Source: Pseudoduganella danionis
GTDB lineage: Bacteria; Pseudomonadota; Gammaproteobacteria; Burkholderiales; Burkholderiaceae_D
NCBI RefSeq assembly: GCF_009720775.1
Contig: NZ_WNKW01000001.1
Location: 868,001 to 932,000, forward strand
Reading direction: 5' to 3'
Length of the DNA stretch: 64,000 nucleotides
The translations under genes were made by a program, and so were the position numbers. Of this stretch, positions 26,851 through 36,480 are shown one piece after another. Position 1 is the first letter of the stretch; each line of letters opens with the position of its first letter. The notes beneath the pieces were generated by a model. It saw only the letters and a program-made list of their open reading frames with translations. It was not told the DNA's origin and made no database searches.

Positions 26851-26888
26851 GCTTCTCTCCTGTATTGCGGTCACCGGCCACGCCGGTC

Positions 26889-27869
26889 TTATTTGATGTT
26901 ATCGGCATTGGCCAGCAATTTCTCTACTTTGAGTGCGTACTGGCCATTCATCACGCCGTAGCTGCAATCCATCACGGGCACGCCATCGACGGTGGCCGCT
27001 ACCAGTTCCGGGATGTTCAGCGGGATGATGTCGCCCACGCGCATATTCAGTATTTCGTCGAAATTCACCTTGGCCGTGCCCAGCGTGGCCACCAGTTCCA
27101 CTTCGGCGATCTGGATCTGCTGCGTCATCAGGCGGATCCAGCGTTTGTCCACTTCCAGTGCCTCGCCCTGCAGGCTCGAGGTCAGCGAATCGCGGATCGG
27201 TTCTATCATCGAGTACGGCATGCAGAAGTGGATCTGGCCGGACACGGAACCCAGTTCCACCGTGAAGGTGGACGCCACCACCACCTCGTTAGGGGTGGCG
27301 ATGTTGGCAAACTGGGTATTCATTTCGGAACGGATGTATTCGAACTCGACGGGGAATACCGGCTCCCATGACTTGGTATAGGCTTCGAACACGATGTCGA
27401 GGATGCGCAAAATGATGCGCTGCTCGGTCTGGGTAAAGTCACGCCCTTCGACGCGGGTGTGGAAGCGGCCATCACCGCCGAACAGATTGTCCACCAGCAG
27501 GAATACCAGACCCGGATCGAACACCATCAGGGCCGTGCCGCGCAGCGGCTTCATGTGCACCAGATTCAGATTGGTCGGCACCACCAGATTGCGGATGAAT
27601 TCCGAATATTTGGAGACGCGTACCGAGCCGACCGACACCTCGGCGCTGCGGCGCAGGAAGTTGAACAGGCCGACGCGCAGCAGACGGGCGAAACGTTCAT
27701 TGATAATTTCCAGCGTAGGCATACGCCCACGCACGATGCGCTCTTGCGTGGCAAGGTTGTAGGTGCGGACGCCCGCAACATCTTCCTGTGCCGCGACATC
27801 GTCCTGGTCGCCGTTGACGCCCTTTAACAGGGCATCGACTTCTTCCTGGGAGAGAAAATTATCAGCCAT
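26889..27869 (-). CDS. fliM: Flagellar motor switch protein FliM
   Basis: The product has 326 residues. The N-terminal CheY-binding segment (MADNFLSQEEVDALLKGV) is intact. The middle CheC-like domain (TLEIINERFARLLRVGLFNFLRRSAEV) and the C-terminal SpoA domain (VATLGTAKVNFDEILNMRVGDIIPLNIP) follow. It links CheY-P binding to the direction of rotation. It lies 21 bp after fliL and 38 bp before fliN. Confidence 0.96.
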   Translation of the reverse strand: MADNFLSQEEVDALLKGVNGDQDDVAAQEDVAGVRTYNLATQERIVRGRMPTLEIINERFARLLRVGLFNFLRRSAEVSVGSVRVSKYSEFIRNLVVPTNLNLVHMKPLRGTALMVFDPGLVFLLVDNLFGGDGRFHTRVEGRDFTQTEQRIILRILDIVFEAYTKSWEPVFPVEFEYIRSEMNTQFANIATPNEVVVASTFTVELGSVSGQIHFCMPYSMIEPIRDSLTSSLQGEALEVDKRWIRLMTQQIQIAEVELVATLGTAKVNFDEILNMRVGDIIPLNIPELVAATVDGVPVMDCSYGVMNGQYALKVEKLLANADNIK

Positions 27870-27890
27870 GACGGTTAGACTACTCTGTGA

Positions 27891-28430
27891 TTACTGGATG
27901 ATAAAGGAGGTGAACAGCACGTCTTCGATTTCCTGTGGCGCGCCACGGTCTTCGAAGGGTTCCTTGAGCTGGGCGATGATTTCGCGTGCCAGTTGCACCT
28001 TGCCTTCGGGCGACTTCAGATCTTCCGCGTGCTTGCTCGACAGCAGCAGCAGCATGCGGCTACGCACTTTGGCCATATTGTCCTTGACCGTCTTGCTCTC
28101 TTCGGGACCGCTCACTTCCAGCGTGAAGGCCAGTTGCAAATACTGGTCGCCGCCGCCTTCGCCCGGTTGCAGGTTGACGGTGAACGGTTCGATCACCACA
28201 TATTCCGGTGGACCGGCATGGCCTTTTTTCGAGGCCTTGTGCTTGGCCTTGGCTGGTGGTTCCTCTTCTTCCTCATGGGCGGCATCGGCGTTTTTCGCAT
28301 GCAGGAAGTACCAGGCAGCACCGCCGCCACCGCCACCGAGCACCAGCAGCAGTGCCACGATGATGATAATCAGTTTTTTACTGCCACCGCCCGCAGCGGG
28401 TGCGGCTTCGACTTTCGGCTCGGCTTTCAT
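27891..28430 (-). CDS. fliL: Flagellar basal body-associated protein FliL
   Basis: This FliL has 179 residues from the ATG at 28430. An in-frame TTG at 28448 would add six residues, and neither has a strong ribosome-binding site. A Lys/Pro-rich cytoplasmic start is followed by one membrane helix (KKLIIIIVALLLVLGGGGGGAAWYFL), a charged linker, and a periplasmic FliL domain (YVVIEPFTVNLQPGEGGGDQYLQLAFTLEVSGPEESKTV). FliL surrounds the stator and supports torque. It heads the fliLMNOPQR part of the minus-strand run. Confidence 0.93.
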   Translation of the reverse strand: MKAEPKVEAAPAAGGGSKKLIIIIVALLLVLGGGGGGAAWYFLHAKNADAAHEEEEEPPAKAKHKASKKGHAGPPEYVVIEPFTVNLQPGEGGGDQYLQLAFTLEVSGPEESKTVKDNMAKVRSRMLLLLSSKHAEDLKSPEGKVQLAREIIAQLKEPFEDRGAPQEIEDVLFTSFIIQ

Positions 28431-28604
28431 TTTAGGATTCGCTTTCAAGTTGCTTTTCTATCACGGAAAGTGGTTCATCCCGTCATTATGTCATTTTCAC
28501 CTGTCCCTGAGACAGCACAAGCATGGAAAAGCAGGGCAAATTACGGTGTGTTCGCTGTTTCCCTAGTGTAACAGGTCGCCGTGGCGACGCGTAGGCTGGC
28601 TGCT

Positions 28605-30404
28605 TCAGGCAAAGGTATCGACGGCGCCATCGGCCACCCGTCGTGCCGGGGTGCTGCGCGCGGTTTCGCTACGCGGGGCTTCGCGCTCGTTGCGCGCCGT
28701 GCCGCCATGGCCACCGCTGGTCGAGCGGCCGGAGTCGCTCTGGGCCGCGCTGGCCTGCTGGCTGAAGCTGTTGCCTTGATCTGACATACCGGCCGACACG
28801 CTGGCATTGCCTAGCTGTATGCCCGCTTCACTCATCATTTCCTTCAGCTTGGGCAGCGCCGATTCGAGCGCCTGGCGTACTTCCGGCTGCGCCGACGTGA
28901 AGGCCGCCGTGGCTTGATCCTTATTCACGCTCAAGACCACTTGCAAAGGACCGAGGTCAGGCGGATTGAGCTCCATGGTGGCGCTCTGCTCGCCGCCGGC
29001 GGCCATGAAGATGATTTTCTGCCCCAGTTGCTGATCCCAGGCCGGAGTGCCGACGCGGCTGCTTAGTTTATCGACCGGCACATTGCTGAGTGCCGTCTTG
29101 GCCATGGCCATGCTGCTCTGGGCATTGCTAGCCGCCTCAATCGCCGGAGCAGCTTCCTTGGCGGCTGGCGCCACTTCGCTGCTGGCCGCGCGCGCCGGGC
29201 TGGCCGCGGCCGCATCGGCCAGCGTGCTGGCAGCGGTCGTGGCTGCATGAGCCGGCATGTTGGCAGGCTCAGCTTTGAGCGCAGGCGTGCTGGCGGCATC
29301 CGTTGCGCTGGCGGCAACCGTCGGCTTGGCCGCGGCGGTGTTGCTGACGGCCGTCGTGGCCGTCGCCTGGTCGGGCACAGCGATGTCGCTCTCAGTCGGG
29401 GCAGTCTGAACCACGGTGGCGCTGCTGCTTAACGGTAGTTTCGTACTGCTGGCGGGTGCCGCGTCAGGCATGCTGGTCGCGGACCCGGCCTGCACAAGGG
29501 TTTGCTGCATCGTGCTGGCAAAATCGGCCTGGCCAGTGCTGGCTGCGCTATCAGCCGGTGGACTGGCAGCGGGCGTCGTTGCCACACTCGCTACGCTGCT
29601 GCTCGCGGCGCTGGCTAGCTGACTAGCTGGCGTGACTGTCTGACTATCGCCCGTATCGGCTGCGGCGCCCTGGACGGTAGGCGTGGCCAGTGGCGCGAGC
29701 GGCACGTCCTCGCTGCTGGCGCTCGCGAGCGCCGGGGCCCATGCGGTGGTCGCCGCTGCCAGCACGGGCGCGGCGGCAGTATCGGCCGGGCTGGCGGCAT
29801 CCTGCTGCGTGACCTGCGCACTAACCAGGTTCAGCTTGCTGTCCAGTGCCGGCGCGGAATCGCCGGCACTGCTGTTATCGGCGCTGACCGGCTGGTTGAA
29901 CGCAGCCACCAGTGCCAGCATCTGGGCCATAGGGTCGGTTTGGGCGGCAGCCTGGGCATCATTGCTGGCCACGTCGGTGCTATGGTCTGCCGTGTTGCCG
30001 TCCTGTGCCGCTGCACTGGCCTGGCTGCTGCTGGCCGGTTGCGGCGCGGCGCTGGCACTGGCATCGCTGGGGCTGCTGGCAGCCTCGGCTGTACTAGCGC
30101 TCGTGCGCTCAGCCTGACCGGCGGGCTGGCTAGCGGCCTTGCTGCTGCTCTTGCTGGACGGGGCGGCGGGGCTGGCGCTGGCCGGCTTGGCGGCTTCATT
30201 GGCGCGCGCGACGTTGCGATTCAGCGCGGGGCGTTCGCTGCCCTTGGCGGCGCTGCTCGCAGCCGGGCTGCTCACCTGACGCTGATCCATTTCCCGCGAC
30301 AACGCCCGCTGGAACGTGTTCTCGCTCTGCAGATTCAAATTGACTCTGGGAGCGGCTGCGGCATTGGCATTCAGCGTAGGGATTTGAATATTCTGGGTTT
30401 GCAT
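28605..30404 (-). CDS. fliK: Flagellar hook-length control protein FliK (first copy)
   Basis: The product has 599 residues. The long N-terminal region (to about residue 440) is of low complexity and very rich in Ala, Ser, Thr and Pro, as expected for a molecular ruler. The conserved C-terminal FliK domain carries GGEQSATMELNPPDLGPLQVVLSVNKDQATAAFTSAQPEVRQALESALPKLKEMMSEAGIQLGNASV. FliK measures hook length and triggers the export switch at FlhB. A second FliK-like gene lies at 37591-39306. Confidence 0.92.
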   Translation of the reverse strand: MQTQNIQIPTLNANAAAAPRVNLNLQSENTFQRALSREMDQRQVSSPAASSAAKGSERPALNRNVARANEAAKPASASPAAPSSKSSSKAASQPAGQAERTSASTAEAASSPSDASASAAPQPASSSQASAAAQDGNTADHSTDVASNDAQAAAQTDPMAQMLALVAAFNQPVSADNSSAGDSAPALDSKLNLVSAQVTQQDAASPADTAAAPVLAAATTAWAPALASASSEDVPLAPLATPTVQGAAADTGDSQTVTPASQLASAASSSVASVATTPAASPPADSAASTGQADFASTMQQTLVQAGSATSMPDAAPASSTKLPLSSSATVVQTAPTESDIAVPDQATATTAVSNTAAAKPTVAASATDAASTPALKAEPANMPAHAATTAASTLADAAAASPARAASSEVAPAAKEAAPAIEAASNAQSSMAMAKTALSNVPVDKLSSRVGTPAWDQQLGQKIIFMAAGGEQSATMELNPPDLGPLQVVLSVNKDQATAAFTSAQPEVRQALESALPKLKEMMSEAGIQLGNASVSAGMSDQGNSFSQQASAAQSDSGRSTSGGHGGTARNEREAPRSETARSTPARRVADGAVDTFA

Positions 30405-30430
30405 GTTCGCGCCATCTCAGTTGGTTGCGG

Positions 30431-30871
30431 CTAGCGTTTGTAATACGCTTGCCGTGCTGCGTGTTCATCCATCAGCTTCTGGTCGCGCTTGTTTTCAAGC
30501 TTGAGCGCTGCCGCATCGGCCCGGTCATTTAAGGTGGAGTAGGACATGCGCTTGCGCTCACTGGCCTGCCAGGCGGCTTTCTCCTGTTCGGCGCGGTACT
30601 CAGCATGTCTGATCATCTCCAGCTGTCCTTTGACGGCCGTGTCGAGCTTGTCCATAAACGCTTGAAAATTCCGATAAGCCATGGGCGTGATGCCGGCCGC
30701 CTGGGTAGCGTGAAAACGTTGCACGTATTCTTCACGATAGCCTTGCAGCATCTGGTGCTTTTGTTTGGCATCCTCGACCGCCTTCAACGCAACCCCGAGG
30801 CGTTTTGCCGCCTCGTCGGTTTCGCGCTGGGCCAGACCCATCAGTGTTTCTAATTGCGCTTTTGAAGCCAT
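30431..30871 (-). CDS. fliJ: Flagellar export chaperone FliJ
   Basis: This 146-residue, strongly charged, coiled-coil protein is of FliJ type (LETLMGLAQRETDEAAKRLGVALKAVEDAKQKHQMLQGYREEYVQRF). FliJ inserts into the FliI ATPase ring and couples it to the export gate. Position between fliI and fliK is the usual one. Confidence 0.93.
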   Translation of the reverse strand: MASKAQLETLMGLAQRETDEAAKRLGVALKAVEDAKQKHQMLQGYREEYVQRFHATQAAGITPMAYRNFQAFMDKLDTAVKGQLEMIRHAEYRAEQEKAAWQASERKRMSYSTLNDRADAAALKLENKRDQKLMDEHAARQAYYKR

Positions 30872-30907
30872 GATGCATCAATTATAGGAGGGCAGCCGGC
30901 CCGCCCA

Positions 30908-32344
30908 TCAGTCGAATAGAGAGGTAAGTTGCCCTAAGCTCTCGCCCATGGTCACCCGTTCGGTGATCTGCTGCTGGAGGAAATGCTCGATGCGTTCGTG
31001 TAGCTGGATAGCCTGGTCGAGCACGGGATCGCTGCCGGCGGCATAGGCGCCCACGCTGATCAGGTCGCGGCTACGTTCATAGCGGGAAAAGAGTTGCTTG
31101 AGGCGGCGGGCCTGATGCTGGTGCTCGGCGCTGGTAATGCCATGCATGGCGCGGCTGATCGATTGTTCGATGTCGATGGCCGGATAGTGGCCCGCTTCGG
31201 CCAGCCGGCGGTTGAGCACGATGTGGCCGTCCAGAATCGCCCGGGCCGAGTCGGCAATCGGGTCCTGCTGGTCGTCGCCTTCCGTCAGCACGGTGTAGAA
31301 GGCCGTAATCGAGCCGCCGCCCTGTTCGCCATTGCCGGCCCGTTCGACCAAAATCGGCAGCTTGGCGAAAACGGAAGGCGGATAGCCTTTGGTGGCCGGT
31401 GGTTCGCCGATGGCCAGTGCAATTTCACGCTGCGCCATGGCGTAGCGGGTCAGCGAATCCATAATCAGCAGCACGTTCAAGCCCTGATCGCGGAAATGTT
31501 CGGCAATCGCGGTGGAATAGGCTGCGCCCTGCAGGCGCATCAGCGGCGGCGTGTCGGCCGGCGCGGCCACCACCACCGAGCGTGCCAGGCCTTCCTCGCC
31601 GAGAATCTGTTCGATGAATTCTTTCACCTCGCGGCCCCGTTCGCCGATCAGGCCAACCACGATGATGTCGGCTTCCGTGTAGCGTGCCATCATGCCCAGC
31701 AGCACGGATTTACCCACGCCGGAACCGGCGAACAGGCCCATACGCTGGCCCCGGCCCACCGTCAGCATGGCGTTGATCGAGCGTACGCCCACGTCCAGCG
31801 TGTCGGTAATCGGCGCGCGGCCCAGCGGGTTGGCCGGGCGCGTATTGATAGGCGCGCTGGCGCTCGCGTTGAGCGGGCCCAGCCCATCGAGCGGACGGCC
31901 GGCACCATCGAGCACGCGGCCCAGCAGTTCCGGTCCCACCGGCAGGTGACGCGCGCGGTCGCTCGGACGGCGGCGCGGATGGGGCACGCTGCCCGGACGC
32001 GGGATGGCCGGCTCGACCGGGAACACGCGCGTGCCCGGCACCACGCCTTCCACATCGCTTTGCGGCATCAGGAACAGGCGCTCGCCTTCGAAACCCACCA
32101 CTTCCGCTTCGATATGGCCGCCGGCCGGCAGCGGCACGGTGCAGGCCGCGCCGACCGCGAGGCGCAGCCCGACGGCTTCCATCACGAGGCCGGCCACGCG
32201 CGTGACGCGGCCGGAAACATGCATGGGCTCGACGAAATCGGCCAGCGTGGCGCAGTCGTGCAGATAGGCTTGCCAGCGCGCAGTGTGTGCATTGGCAGGC
32301 TGGTCAGCAGACCGTGCGGCCGGCGCGGGCAGGCTGGTATCCAT
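30908..32344 (-). CDS. fliI: Flagellum-specific export ATPase FliI
   Basis: The product has 478 residues from the ATG at 32344. Further in-frame ATGs at 32365 and 32380 would overlap fliH. The Walker A loop ([15 protein letters not shown]), Walker B region ([22 protein letters not shown]) and the [25 protein letters not shown] segments identify an F1-beta-like type III secretion ATPase. It lacks a conventional ribosome-binding site and begins immediately after the fliH stop, so it is probably translationally coupled. Confidence 0.95.
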   Translation of the reverse strand: MDTSLPAPAARSADQPANAHTARWQAYLHDCATLADFVEPMHVSGRVTRVAGLVMEAVGLRLAVGAACTVPLPAGGHIEAEVVGFEGERLFLMPQSDVEGVVPGTRVFPVEPAIPRPGSVPHPRRRPSDRARHLPVGPELLGRVLDGAGRPLDGLGPLNASASAPINTRPANPLGRAPITDTLDVGVRSINAMLTVGRGQRMGLFAGSGVGKSVLLGMMARYTEADIIVVGLIGERGREVKEFIEQILGEEGLARSVVVAAPADTPPLMRLQGAAYSTAIAEHFRDQGLNVLLIMDSLTRYAMAQREIALAIGEPPATKGYPPSVFAKLPILVERAGNGEQGGGSITAFYTVLTEGDDQQDPIADSARAILDGHIVLNRRLAEAGHYPAIDIEQSISRAMHGITSAEHQHQARRLKQLFSRYERSRDLISVGAYAAGSDPVLDQAIQLHERIEHFLQQQITERVTMGESLGQLTSLFD

Positions 32345-32345
32345 G

Positions 32346-33116
32346 TCAGTCCAGCCAGCTGACATCTTTGCCCAGCGCATGGCTCAGGCGTTGCCAGCGT
32401 ACGGCGGCTGTGGCATCGATCTGGTTGCTGGCCGTATCGACCTTGCAGCCGCCCCGGCCCACCTGCTCGTCTTCGACGATGCGCCAGCCATTCTGCTGCA
32501 GTTCTTCGCCTATGCCGGCGCGCACCACGGCCGCATCGTCCGGGTGCAGCATCAGTTCGGCCGGCTGCTGCAGCGAGGGCAGGTAGTCGACCGCTTCGCG
32601 CACCACGGGCAACAGCAGCTCCGGTTTCACGGGCAGGGCGGTTTTGAGCATATTCTTGGCCAGATGCAGGGCCAGTTCCAGCACATCGTTGGCAATCAGC
32701 TGGTCGGCCTGCTGCACGGCCGTGCCGAAGCTCTCTGCCAGCTTGTGCAGTTCGGCCAGCACGGCATCGGTGCGCTGCTGGCCGGCTTGCATGACCTCGG
32801 CATGGCCATCGGCATGGCCGGCCGTATGGCCTTCTTCATAGCCTTCCTGGCGCGCCTGTTCGCGTATGGCTTCCAGTTCTTCCACCGTGGGATAGCTCGG
32901 TGGTGGCGGAATCGGCGGGCCCATGTCTTCCTGCTCGCGCGCCTGCCGTTCCAGTTCTTCCTGTTCGTGCTGCTCGGCCGCCAGTTGCGCCGCTTCGGCG
33001 TCGCGCAGGCGCTGCTCGGCCTCGCGTTTGGCCACGGCGCTGGGGCGCTCGTCGCCGAACGAGGTCATTTGCCAGCGCTGGAAGGCTGGCTGGGGTGTTT
33101 TTACCGTACTGTTCAT
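32346..33116 (-). CDS. fliH: Flagellar export regulator FliH
   Basis: This 256-residue protein has a charged coiled-coil N-terminal half ([34 protein letters not shown]), a Gly/Ala-spaced helix ([27 protein letters not shown]) typical of FliH, and a C-terminal FliH domain ([32 protein letters not shown]). It binds and restrains FliI and links it to FliN. The fliG stop and the fliH ATG overlap (TGATG). Confidence 0.94.
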   Translation of the reverse strand: MNSTVKTPQPAFQRWQMTSFGDERPSAVAKREAEQRLRDAEAAQLAAEQHEQEELERQAREQEDMGPPIPPPPSYPTVEELEAIREQARQEGYEEGHTAGHADGHAEVMQAGQQRTDAVLAELHKLAESFGTAVQQADQLIANDVLELALHLAKNMLKTALPVKPELLLPVVREAVDYLPSLQQPAELMLHPDDAAVVRAGIGEELQQNGWRIVEDEQVGRGGCKVDTASNQIDATAAVRWQRLSHALGKDVSWLD

Positions 33117-34114
33117 CAGATGAAGGAATCGTCGCCTTTACCACCGAGCACAATCTGGCCTTCATCGGACAGACGGCGCACGATCTGCAATATGCCTTTT
33201 TGCTGGGCTTCCACTTCGGACAGCCGCACCGGACCTTTGGATTCTAGATCTTCGCGCATCATTTCGGCCGCACGCGCCGACATGTTCTTGAAGATCTTCT
33301 CGCGCAGTTCGGGCGAAGCGCCTTTCAGCGCAATCACCAGCATGTCGGACTGGACTTCGCGCAGCAGCAACTGGATGCCGCGGTCGTCGATATCGATCAC
33401 GTTGTCGAACACGAACATCTCGTCCATGATCTTCTGTGCCATATCGTTGTCGTAGTTCTTGATGTTATCCATCACAGAACCTTCCTGTTCGCCGCTCATG
33501 AAGTTGAGGATCTCGGCCGCCGTGCGTACGCCGCCCAGCGAGGATTTCTTGATATTTTCATTACCCGACAGCAGCTTGGTCAGCACGTCGTTGAGCTCGC
33601 GCAGCGCGGCCGGCTGCACGCCGTCCAACGTGGCTATGCGCAGCACCACGTCGTTGCGCAGACGGTCGGTGAAGTGGCCGAGAATTTCGCACGCCTGATC
33701 ACGCTCGAGGTGGACCAGTATGGTTGCGATGATCTGCGGGTGTTCGTTGCGGATCAGCTCGGCCACGGATTGCGAATCCATCCACTTCAGCGATTCGATA
33801 CCGGACGCATCCTTGCCGCCCAGAATGCGCGACAGCAGCACGGACGCCTTGTCGTCGCCGAGTGCCTTGGTCAGCACCTGACGGATGTATTCGTCCGAAT
33901 CGAGGCCCACGGTGGAGGCGGCCGCCACCATGTCGCGGAAGTTGTCGAGTGTGCCCACCACGTCTTCGTGCGGCACGTTTTTCATGGTGGCCATGGCCGC
34001 GCCGAGCTTGAGCACTTCGCGCGGGCCGAGGAATTTCATCACTTCGGCCGCTTCCGTTTCGCCCATGCACAGCATCAGAATTGCTGCTTTCTGCAGTCCG
34101 GTATTCTCAGTCAT
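33116..34114 (-). CDS. fliG: Flagellar motor switch protein FliG
   Basis: This 332-residue FliG is of normal length. The middle-domain EHPQ motif (RNEHPQIIATILVHLERDQA) and the C-terminal torque helix with alternating charges (LREKIFKNMSARAAEMMREDLESKGPVRLSEVEAQQKGILQIVRRL) are intact. It attaches to FliF and receives the push of the stators MotC/MotD. It overlaps fliF by 8 bp and fliH by 1 bp. Confidence 0.97.
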   Translation of the reverse strand: MTENTGLQKAAILMLCMGETEAAEVMKFLGPREVLKLGAAMATMKNVPHEDVVGTLDNFRDMVAAASTVGLDSDEYIRQVLTKALGDDKASVLLSRILGGKDASGIESLKWMDSQSVAELIRNEHPQIIATILVHLERDQACEILGHFTDRLRNDVVLRIATLDGVQPAALRELNDVLTKLLSGNENIKKSSLGGVRTAAEILNFMSGEQEGSVMDNIKNYDNDMAQKIMDEMFVFDNVIDIDDRGIQLLLREVQSDMLVIALKGASPELREKIFKNMSARAAEMMREDLESKGPVRLSEVEAQQKGILQIVRRLSDEGQIVLGGKGDDSFI

Positions 34115-35873
34115 TTGCGCCTATCCATTCCTTGATGATGTTGGCCACAATCCGCGGGTCCTCGGTCGCCAGTTTCTTCGCCATGGCCAGATTTTCGCGG
34201 TAGCTGCGCACCGTGTTTTCTTCCATGAGGCGCAGTTCTTCTTCGGCGATGAGCGCTTCGTTCGGACCTTCTTCCACTTCTTCTTCGGGTTCCGGTTCCG
34301 GCTCTTCCGGCTCCGGCTCGACGGCATTGAACTCGTCGATTTTCTTGAACACGGGACGCATCATCGGCTTGACGATGCGCAGCACGATGTACAGCAGGAT
34401 CATGGCCGTGATGAGGAATTTGGCGAAGTCCTTGGCCAGCGGCAGGTTGGCCGGATCGCGCCACCATTCAGGCGGCTGCTCGTACGGACGATCCACGCCT
34501 TCGAACGGCGCATTGGCCACGCTGACGGCGTCGCCGCGGTCCTGGTTATAGCCCATGGCCTGCTTGACCAGATCGTTGATCTTGACCATTTCTTCCGGCG
34601 TATAGGCTTTCACCGTGACCTTGCCATCCTTGCCGACGATGCGCTTGTGGTTGACCACCACGGCCACGGTCAGGCGGCGCAGGCCGCCCATGCCGCGCTG
34701 CTCGTAGCGCACGGTCTTGTCGACTTCGTAATTGGTGGTCGATTCCTTGTGGGTGGGCCCTGTGCTGCCCGTGGTGCCGGTGGCGGCGCCCGGTGGCGTG
34801 CCCGGGGCCGGTGCCGTGCTGCCGTTGGCAGCAGTCTGGTTGAGCGGTGCCGTGGCCGTGCCCGGCGGCTGGTTGGACAGCGCGCCCGGGATGCCGTTCG
34901 GATTATTGCTGCCGGCGCTGCCGCTGGTTTCGCTGCTCTGCTGGCTGCGGATGGCGGAAGCGGCCGGTGGCGAATTCGGTTTATAGGTTTCGGCCGCCTG
35001 TTCGATCTGGGCAAAGTCCACATCGGCCGTCGCTTCGGCGCGCACATTGCCTTCCCCGACGATAGGGATGATGATGGATTCGACCTGTCGGATCACCTGC
35101 TGCTGCATGTCCTTGACATACTTGAGCTGGGTCTCGTTCATGTTCTTGGCGTTCTGATTGGCGTTGCCGTTCTTGTTCAGCTCGGAAATCAGATTGCCGG
35201 CCTGATCGACCACGGTGACGTTGGCCGGAATCAGCTCGGGCACGCTGGACGCTACCAGATGGACGATGGCAGCCGTCTGCTCGACGTTGATCATGCTGTT
35301 CGGACGCAAGGTCAGCAGCACGGAAGCGGTGGGCTTCTGCTGGTCGCGTACGAATACGGACGGTTTCGGCAAGGCCAGATGGACGCGCGCATTTTCCACT
35401 GCCGCCAGCGACTGGATGGAACGTGCCAGCTCGCCTTCGAGCGCGCGCTGGTAATTGACTTGCTCGAGGAATTGCGACACGCCCAGCTTCTGGTTTTCCA
35501 TCAGCTCGAAGCCCACGCTGCCGCCTTTCGGCAAGCCCTGCGCGGCCAGCTTCAGGCGCACATCATGCACCTGATCGGTCGGCACGAGGATGGCCGTGCC
35601 ATTGTCGGAAAACTTGTGCTTGATGTTGAGCTTGTCCAGTTCGGCCGTGATGGCGCCGCCGTCGCGGTCGGTGTAGTTGGAGAACAGCACGCCGTACTCG
35701 GGCGGCTTATTCCACAGGTACAGCCCGAACAGAATGGCGATCACTGCGGCAGCAGCGGCGGCACGGGCAAAGTTGCGTCCCAGCGGAGTCTGGAAGAACG
35801 ATAGCTGTTCGCTAACTTCTTCGTCGCCAGTCTCGCTGGTGTTCTCGTTGGCTAGGGTGTCGGCTACGGCCAT
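34107..35873 (-). CDS. fliF: Flagellar MS-ring protein FliF
   Basis: The product has 588 residues. Two membrane helices flank the periplasmic ring-building domains: ARAAAAAAVIAILFGLYLW near residue 40, and FAKFLITAMILLYIVLRIVKP near residue 490. The YscJ/FliF motifs are clear (GVLFSNYTDRDGGAITAELDKLNI; LEGELARSIQSLAAVENARVHLALP). A Gly/Ser/Thr/Pro-rich stretch at about 290-380 interrupts the periplasmic part. The acidic C-terminal tail is the FliG-binding region. It heads the long minus-strand fliF-to-fliR run. Confidence 0.97.
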   Translation of the reverse strand: MAVADTLANENTSETGDEEVSEQLSFFQTPLGRNFARAAAAAAVIAILFGLYLWNKPPEYGVLFSNYTDRDGGAITAELDKLNIKHKFSDNGTAILVPTDQVHDVRLKLAAQGLPKGGSVGFELMENQKLGVSQFLEQVNYQRALEGELARSIQSLAAVENARVHLALPKPSVFVRDQQKPTASVLLTLRPNSMINVEQTAAIVHLVASSVPELIPANVTVVDQAGNLISELNKNGNANQNAKNMNETQLKYVKDMQQQVIRQVESIIIPIVGEGNVRAEATADVDFAQIEQAAETYKPNSPPAASAIRSQQSSETSGSAGSNNPNGIPGALSNQPPGTATAPLNQTAANGSTAPAPGTPPGAATGTTGSTGPTHKESTTNYEVDKTVRYEQRGMGGLRRLTVAVVVNHKRIVGKDGKVTVKAYTPEEMVKINDLVKQAMGYNQDRGDAVSVANAPFEGVDRPYEQPPEWWRDPANLPLAKDFAKFLITAMILLYIVLRIVKPMMRPVFKKIDEFNAVEPEPEEPEPEPEEEVEEGPNEALIAEEELRLMEENTVRSYRENLAMAKKLATEDPRIVANIIKEWIGAND

Positions 35874-36011
35874 GATGATGGTTTTCCGGTACGGGGTTGG
35901 TGTGAGGATGAACGATTATTGCCTGTACGGTGAGATTTCAATCGGGCAAATAGAGCCTCGTTTTGGCCTCTGCTCGCAACTGTCGCTAGACTGTCGCGCT
36001 GTTATTCTGCT

Positions 36012-36027
36012 AGCACTGAAAGAGCCG
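36012..36027 (-). promoter_or_regulatory. Possible sigma-54 promoter of the fliF operon
   Basis: On the minus strand CGGCTC, five bases, then GTGC and T resembles the sigma-54 element TGGCAC-N5-TTGCW, with 8 of 11 positions matching. The invariant GG and GC are present with the required 10-base spacing. It lies about 139 bp upstream of the fliF ATG in the divergent fliE-fliF spacer. Class II flagellar genes of related bacteria often use this sigma factor, but the match is only moderate. Confidence 0.4.
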
Positions 36028-36098
36028 TGACGTATTGTAACGCTGCGGCCGCCAAGTCGTGGAGTTTGTTCCATGACAGCAACAAGATGGAGTGCGCA

Positions 36099-36449
36099 AT
36101 GAAAACCGGTGGCATCGACAGTACGCAGATACAGAATATGATCGCGCAATTGAAGGCGCATGCCACGCGGCCGGGACTGACGCCGCCTGTGATCAAGACT
36201 GAGCCGGCCGTGGCGCCGGCCGCGCGCGTACAGTTTTCTGATGCGCTCAAGTCGGCGCTGGACGGGGTGAATGCCAGCCAGGTCAAGGCCGAGGACATGA
36301 GCCAGAAATTTGCACTGGGCGACGACAGCGTGAGCCTGTCCGATATGATGATTGCGACCCAGAAAGCCAGTATCAACTTCCAGGCCACCATACAGGTGCG
36401 CAACAAGCTGGTGTCGGCGTATCACGACATCATGAATATGCAGATCTAA
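36099..36449 (+). CDS. fliE: Flagellar hook-basal body protein FliE
   Basis: This 116-residue FliE joins the MS ring to the rod. The family C-terminus is clear (VQFSDALKSALDGVNASQVKAEDMSQKFALGDDSVSLSDMMIATQKASINFQATIQVRNKLVSAYHDIMNMQI). The ATG at 36099 is chosen for its GGAG site 6 bases upstream; another ATG lies 12 bp before it. It is transcribed divergently from fliF and alone on the plus strand, between two minus-strand runs. Confidence 0.95.
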   Translation: MKTGGIDSTQIQNMIAQLKAHATRPGLTPPVIKTEPAVAPAARVQFSDALKSALDGVNASQVKAEDMSQKFALGDDSVSLSDMMIATQKASINFQATIQVRNKLVSAYHDIMNMQI

Positions 36450-36451
36450 GC

Positions 36452-36471
36452 GGCCGGCACGGGCACCGGCC
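36452..36471. terminator. Hairpin between convergent fliE and ycgR (no T-run)
   Basis: GGCCGG and CCGGCC form a 6-bp GC stem with an 8-base loop directly after the fliE stop and 10 bp before the ycgR stop. Neither strand has a T-run, so termination is only suggested by position. Confidence 0.35.
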
Positions 36472-36480
36472 CCGGTTGAT

